Shown here: piece after piece, positions 59,530-64,000 of the stretch
How the letters are laid out: every line of letters starts with the position of its first letter
How positions within the stretch are numbered: the stretch's first letter is position 1
Source: an archaeon
GTDB lineage: Archaea > Nanobdellota > Nanobdellia > Woesearchaeales > UBA9642
Length of the DNA stretch: 64,000 nt
Reading direction: 5' to 3'
NCBI GenBank assembly: GCA_020057295.1
Contig: JAGVGF010000006.1
Span: forward strand, 124,001 to 188,000
Position numbers and translations under genes: made by a program
The notes under the pieces: generated by a model
Told to the model about the DNA's origin: nothing
Seen by the model: only the letters and a program-made list of their open reading frames with translations
The model's database searches: none

Positions 59530-62500
59530 CTAGTTTACAACAATATTTTTCTTTCCATAAATAAGATATTTTCCACTCGTACTATTAAACAAATTAGAAA
59601 TTCCACAATAATAACCTATTTTATCAGTCACAACAATATCAGGGAATGTACAATTAGTAATAATACTATTTACAATAAGATCATATTTCGGATCTTCAAC
59701 AATGTTACCAGGAATTACAGCTGCAGTAGGATTTATTAAACAATTGCGTACACATTCATTAGATAAAGTAACTTTTTTCTTATCTAAACCACATTTTTTA
59801 GCACATTTTTTAACAGTATCAGCACTAGAACCATTAACTCTCTCATCACCAGTTATATTCACAAATAAAGGTAACTTAAATAACGCGTTAAGCAATTTAG
59901 AACAATTATTTCCTGTATTGAAATCCGTACCTACATCACAACTATTTAAAGCCGGAAAACAATATCCGTCTGTCAAACCATATCTGAATCCTTGAGGACA
60001 AAGAGTTTTATTAGCTGAACATATAACTGTATTTCCATCGTAATTAGTTACAGCAGGATTATCCAAATTTAAACTTGCTACTAGACATGCAGCTTGACCA
60101 CTAGAATTTTTATACACACAATTAGACGCGCCAGCGCATATCTTATGAACAGGAGGAACTGGTAATGCACATGATTGACCTAAAACAGTTAGTCCAAGTT
60201 TATCACGAACTTCTGCGCATGTCATCCACGTATGATGTGCAGAATCTATAGTGAAATTTACACCAGAGTTTGCAACAGGAATATTTTGTGTATGTGGATA
60301 GAATTTATCATCAACAGTATTCAAAGTTTTTGCCGCGTTTGTAAAGAATGCTGCTCCGCCAGGAGGAATTACACCCATTAATTTTCCTGCACATTTAGCA
60401 GGAATTGTACCATTTAAAGTATAATTAAATTCTATAGAAGTACTTCCTGCGCCAATACTTAAATCTCCCATTTCGCTACTATTTAATCCAATCACAGCTC
60501 CTTGACCGCCAATGTTACATGCACCATCAGTACTATTAATATCAACTTGTGCAAATCTTGCAGCAGAACAATCACCTGTAAAATTAATTACTACACGAAC
60601 TTTATCTTTTGGAGCACACACTCCCCTATCACAACCAGTACCAGGATACACTGCAACATTTGTAATAGAACATAATTGACAATATACACATCCAGGATTA
60701 CTACTATCACAACTCTCACCATATTGAGGTTGAGTAATTCCATCACCACATCGTGCAGCATCTTGAGTCCATTTCGGCCAATCTATAGTGCATGTATCAA
60801 GACATGGTGCATGACCAGGATAAGGCTGTCCAGCTTTTACGACATGAGTTACACCGAGTGTATCGCATATTTCTCGACCATTATTATTATGATCTCCGTA
60901 TATTTTATAATAATTAGTTCCGCCAGCATTAAGTCCTCGTTGAAAATCATTTTCGGTTAAATCATAAAATGTCCTATCAAGATTAGAAATATCATATGTT
61001 TGAGTTTCATCATTACACCAACTATCATATTTAAAATCACAATGTAACGTAGCCATAAAATAATTAGGATCAGTATCACTAAGAGGAACAACATAAAAAT
61101 CAGGATAATCTGGAACCCACCATCTATTAGACCAAAATTTTGAATGGTTTAAATATCCCCAAAAGCCAGTAAACTGTCTCCATTCTATGTGTGCTTGATA
61201 CCCGCTTTCACAATACGTTTCAGTGCCATCACAAAGAGTTCCATTTTGTGCAAGCCAAGGAAAAGGACCTCCATTAAGATTAGTAGCTCCTTCAGAAATA
61301 GTCTGTGCAATAGCATCTCCACATCTAGTCCTAAGAGTACAATTAGGCGAGCATCCACTACCATCTTGACCAATCATGTTGTCAGGATCATACTCGTCAT
61401 AAGGATCATTTGCTCTTCTTGAGCATGTTACTGATGTTGTAATATTCTTACTATTATTTGTTATCCATTGTAATCCATTCCATAATTTACATGATGCTAC
61501 AGAACCTGAATGAGTCGCAGCAGCTTCATTTGAAGTTGCATAATTATTATCTATACAATATTTTACTCTGCTTGGTTTATCATCACATATAACAACGCGA
61601 GATCCGTCTGTTGCATTTGGAGAAGGATATGTTTTACTTCCACTAGTAGTATTATAATCGCATTGTTCGCCTGCATCTAATTTTCCATCACCACATATTG
61701 GACCAATAATAGTTATATTTGAACATGTAGTATTACAATAGGAACAAACAGTATTAGGTGCAGCAACACATGCTGTGTTAGTATTAAATCCTCCTAAATC
61801 ACATTGTTCTGTAATACTATTATGATTAGGAGTTTGTTTCATACCATCACCACAGATTGACCAATGACATTTGTAACAATCAGCAGTATCAGTAGGACCA
61901 ACATCACATTGTTCTCCATATATTGTATCTACAAAATAATTTCCACAAGAGCCATTAGTTAAAGTTATACCTTTAGTTAGTGTTGTAGAATAATAATTAG
62001 ATTGTTTGTTTAAAGGAATTGGTAAACCACTATAAGCTTCTGAAGCGACTAGTGTTAAAGTTTGTCCATTACATCCAACGGGTATTGAAGGAATTTTATC
62101 GCTAAGTAAATTTGTAGGAGAAGTAAAACTACTAAGATTAGGATTGAAGATTAATAATATCATTTTAGAAATAACATTAGTAGAATCTGGAGTGTTATAA
62201 TTCATAACACAAGAACCGTATGCAGATGCGAAATCTATCTGTACACTTTTTGCTTTAGAACAATCTCCAGTATAATTTACAGTAATATTTAATTTATTAT
62301 CAGAATTACATGCACTATTAACAATATCACATCCATTACCTGGTTTAATATCTATACCAGTAATTTTGCAAGTTCCACACGCTCCATCGCCCATACAGAA
62401 TGTATTTGCTGGACATTGTGCATCACTAGTACACGCAACACATTGCCGGAATATGCATGTAGGCTTCAAAGAATTTTTAACTACACAATCAGTATTAGTA

Positions 62501-64000
62501 TCACACTCTATATTATATAAGTATATAGGATTTATCTGTGTACCAGCATAATACGCAAGAATGGTTGGAGGAAGAGTTGCTCCAATACCAAAATATTCCG
62601 TGTCTATTTTTTCAGAAACATCTTTAGAAGCTAGAACTTTTTTGGAAGGATATGAACCAAGTAAATCATCTTCAGTAATGTCTAATAATCTTTTTGATAA
62701 GTCATTAACAGGTAAAGATTTTACAACAACTCCACCATCATATCTAAATGATATTCCTGTAATATTATTTATTACTTTATTACCACAAATCAAAGGAAGT
62801 GTTGGTACTGTATAAGTAAAAGACGTAGTAGTTATAAGAGGAGTATTTAATAATGTATTAGATCCTGTCATGCCTTTCATCGAGCCACTACTAAATTGTA
62901 TCTTACAAGAATTATCAGAACTTGCAGCATCCACTTGTATTGCTTCTGTTAATGCACAATTGCCAGTATATCTAACATTAACAGTCCAAGTAGTACCAAC
63001 ATTACATGCATTAGCACTACTGCTACCACATGATGAAGGAGTAATTGATGCACTTAATATTGTACAATCTTTAATTTGACAAGTATTAGTACATCCGACA
63101 CTAGTATCTGGAATATTATTGGAGCAAGTAACAGGATATACATAAGCGGCAATCAGAGTATTCCATCCCCCAACATATTTGATACATGGCGTTCCAAAAG
63201 TTATTGGTGTTGCGCCAACAGTTGCAGTATTAAATCCATTCTCCAAACAGAATCTTGTCAATGAAGTAGTATCTCCACATACACCATAATAGTTAGCACC
63301 ATTATTATTTGAACGTTGCATAGATGCAGTAGTACTAAACGTAACAGATGATGGAGGTATATAATCACATTGCTCGCCAGAATCTGTAATAGTATTACCA
63401 CATGTTGTACATCGTGAAACATCATATCCACTACAACCAGTATTACATCCTAATGTTCCTATCCATGTTCTACCATCATTCTTTACGCCCGTACAAGTCA
63501 TAGAATTCAGCGTTGTACCATCACATGTTTCTGAAAATTCTTTAACATTATTTCCACAATATCCACATTTACTATAATCAAAATTACAAGAATTAGTACA
63601 TGAAACAACTCCATTATTGCAGTTCACAGCATTTCCGTTAGCATTAGAACATGAATTGTATTGACTGCAAACTTTTCCATTAATATCAGAACCGTCACAT
63701 ATTTCAGCAGGTTCTCTTATACCATTACTACAATAACCACAACCAGCAGAATTTAGTTTACATCCACCACAAATTAAATTTCCGTTGTTGGCCGGAACAT
63801 CAGCACCATTTCCTTGTGGATCGCTATACACATTATAGTTTGCACAAGTTTTTCCATAAGCAGTTGAACCGTCACATTCATCTCCTCTATTTGGATCGAT
63901 TATATTATCACCACAAATACTCGGAACCCATGAACATCCTAAAGTAGTACATTTAGCTCCACGATACGCGCTACAATCAATTGTACCATCACAATAATTT
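59530..64000 (-). CDS. Giant cysteine-rich surface protein 2 (5' part outside window)
   Basis: The frame is open to the right edge, so at least 1490 residues are encoded and the N-terminus is missing; an apparent start at 63831 is an internal GTG. It is a paralogue of the gene at 53634 with many CGDG-x-E-x-CD units (e.g. CGYCGNNVKEFSETCDG). It has three copies of a sandwich domain (C-x-I-x3-I-x-P-G-x-GCD ... YTGDC-x2-A-x2-VQID; about 63080, 62360 and 60660), and at least two copies of the C-x-D-x4-L-x2-[FY]-C ... VTCS domain (about 63280 and 61580). It ends without a membrane anchor. CTD protein 2 starts 88 bp downstream. Confidence 0.8.
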   Translation of the reverse strand, partial: NYCDGTIDCSAYRGAKCTTLGCSWVPSICGDNIIDPNRGDECDGSTAYGKTCANYNVYSDPQGNGADVPANNGNLICGGCKLNSAGCGYCSNGIREPAEICDGSDINGKVCSQYNSCSNANGNAVNCNNGVVSCTNSCNFDYSKCGYCGNNVKEFSETCDGTTLNSMTCTGVKNDGRTWIGTLGCNTGCSGYDVSRCTTCGNTITDSGEQCDYIPPSSVTFSTTASMQRSNNNGANYYGVCGDTTSLTRFCLENGFNTATVGATPITFGTPCIKYVGGWNTLIAAYVYPVTCSNNIPDTSVGCTNTCQIKDCTILSASITPSSCGSSSANACNVGTTWTVNVRYTGNCALTEAIQVDAASSDNSCKIQFSSGSMKGMTGSNTLLNTPLITTTSFTYTVPTLPLICGNKVINNITGISFRYDGGVVVKSLPVNDLSKRLLDITEDDLLGSYPSKKVLASKDVSEKIDTEYFGIGATLPPTILAYYAGTQINPIYLYNIECDTNTDCVVKNSLKPTCIFRQCVACTSDAQCPANTFCMGDGACGTCKITGIDIKPGNGCDIVNSACNSDNKLNITVNYTGDCSKAKSVQIDFASAYGSCVMNYNTPDSTNVISKMILLIFNPNLSSFTSPTNLLSDKIPSIPVGCNGQTLTLVASEAYSGLPIPLNKQSNYYSTTLTKGITLTNGSCGNYFVDTIYGEQCDVGPTDTADCYKCHWSICGDGMKQTPNHNSITEQCDLGGFNTNTACVAAPNTVCSYCNTTCSNITIIGPICGDGKLDAGEQCDYNTTSGSKTYPSPNATDGSRVVICDDKPSRVKYCIDNNYATSNEAAATHSGSVASCKLWNGLQWITNNSKNITTSVTCSRRANDPYDEYDPDNMIGQDGSGCSPNCTLRTRCGDAIAQTISEGATNLNGGPFPWLAQNGTLCDGTETYCESGYQAHIEWRQFTGFWGYLNHSKFWSNRWWVPDYPDFYVVPLSDTDPNYFMATLHCDFKYDSWCNDETQTYDISNLDRTFYDLTENDFQRGLNAGGTNYYKIYGDHNNNGREICDTLGVTHVVKAGQPYPGHAPCLDTCTIDWPKWTQDAARCGDGITQPQYGESCDSSNPGCVYCQLCSITNVAVYPGTGCDRGVCAPKDKVRVVINFTGDCSAARFAQVDINSTDGACNIGGQGAVIGLNSSEMGDLSIGAGSTSIEFNYTLNGTIPAKCAGKLMGVIPPGGAAFFTNAAKTLNTVDDKFYPHTQNIPVANSGVNFTIDSAHHTWMTCAEVRDKLGLTVLGQSCALPVPPVHKICAGASNCVYKNSSGQAACLVASLNLDNPAVTNYDGNTVICSANKTLCPQGFRYGLTDGYCFPALNSCDVGTDFNTGNNCSKLLNALFKLPLFVNITGDERVNGSSADTVKKCAKKCGLDKKKVTLSNECVRNCLINPTAAVIPGNIVEDPKYDLIVNSIITNCTFPDIVVTDKIGYYCGISNLFNSTSGKYLIYGKKNIVVN

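Noticed and set aside
63829-63831. Apparent start of giant protein 2 at 63831
   Set aside because: The codon is an internal GTG. The same frame with CGDN and ECDGS repeat motifs continues to the window edge.
1-64000. CRISPR arrays, insertion sequences, integrases, tRNA genes
   Set aside because: I looked for regularly spaced repeats, transposase/integrase motifs and the tRNA GGTTCRA arm with matching acceptor ends; nothing convincing was found.
51469-64000. The whole surface region as a contaminating Bacteroidota segment
   Set aside because: Base composition matches the rest by eye, the CTD genes have archaeal TATA boxes at a fixed distance, and they are interleaved with Cys-rich genes of the same style. 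It cannot be fully excluded without read coverage.

Overview
The window is a gene-dense, AT-rich (roughly one-third G+C by eye) stretch of an archaeal chromosome. The information-processing genes are archaeal: topoisomerase VI A and B, an archaeal DnaG-type primase, ABCE1/RLI, RIO1 kinase, a Dim2-like KH protein, TrmG10, TrmI and a translin-family protein. Promoters carry TTTATATA/TTTAAATA TATA boxes, and many genes look leaderless. Together with 'ITGQV'-type lipoprotein leaders, short poorly characterised membrane proteins, a bacterial-type AspRS and a fermentative gene set, this suggests a DPANN archaeon, probably Woesearchaeota-like. That lineage placement is inference, because no rRNA gene is present.

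Layout. 0-7.7 kb: an Lrp-like regulator (cut by the window edge), unknown genes, TrmG10, class I fructose-bisphosphate aldolase, a HAD phosphatase, a PfkB-family kinase and a NurA-like nuclease. 7.7-18 kb: top6A/top6B, a PKD/CARDB surface protein, a KH protein, a TrmB regulator divergent from a substrate-binding lipoprotein, RIO1 and dnaG. 18.0-18.7 kb: a 700-bp zone without long ORFs that holds two probable structured RNAs, followed by two tiny coupled ORFs. 18.9-21.7 kb: TrmI, an AbrB regulator with paired palindromes, lipoate ligase and an HxlR regulator. 21.8-32.7 kb: D-lactate dehydrogenase, hypA-hypC-hypD-hypE, and on the opposite strand a group 3b-like cytoplasmic [NiFe] hydrogenase operon (beta-gamma-delta-alpha, maturation protease, accessory protein, hypF). 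32.8-37.9 kb: a complete pyruvate dehydrogenase operon (E1a-E1b-E2-E3), divergent from the hydrogenase. 38-49.5 kb: DoxX, quinone reductase, P-loop kinase, phosphate acetyltransferase, ABCE1, ZIP transporter, bPH2, YbaK, AspRS and translin. 49.6-51.5 kb: three related membrane proteins in tandem. 51.5-64 kb: four large minus-strand surface-protein genes.

Metabolic picture: sugar phosphates pass through aldolase to pyruvate. Pyruvate is reduced to D-lactate or oxidised by lipoylated PDH to acetyl-CoA and NADH. Phosphate acetyltransferase converts acetyl-CoA to acetyl-phosphate, and the cytoplasmic hydrogenase can dispose of reducing equivalents as H2. Lipoate ligase would supply the E2 cofactor. 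HypB and an acetate kinase are not in the window.

The most striking part is 51.5-64 kb. Two secreted proteins end in domains that look like the Bacteroidota/Ignavibacteria type IX secretion (T9SS type A) C-terminal sorting domain. Each lies just downstream of a giant cysteine-rich surface protein, so an apparent two-gene module occurs twice in tandem (Cys-rich, CTD protein, Cys-rich, CTD protein). The two Cys-rich proteins share several repeated domains I cannot name. An archaeon has no known T9SS, so this is the best candidate in the window for an undescribed surface system.
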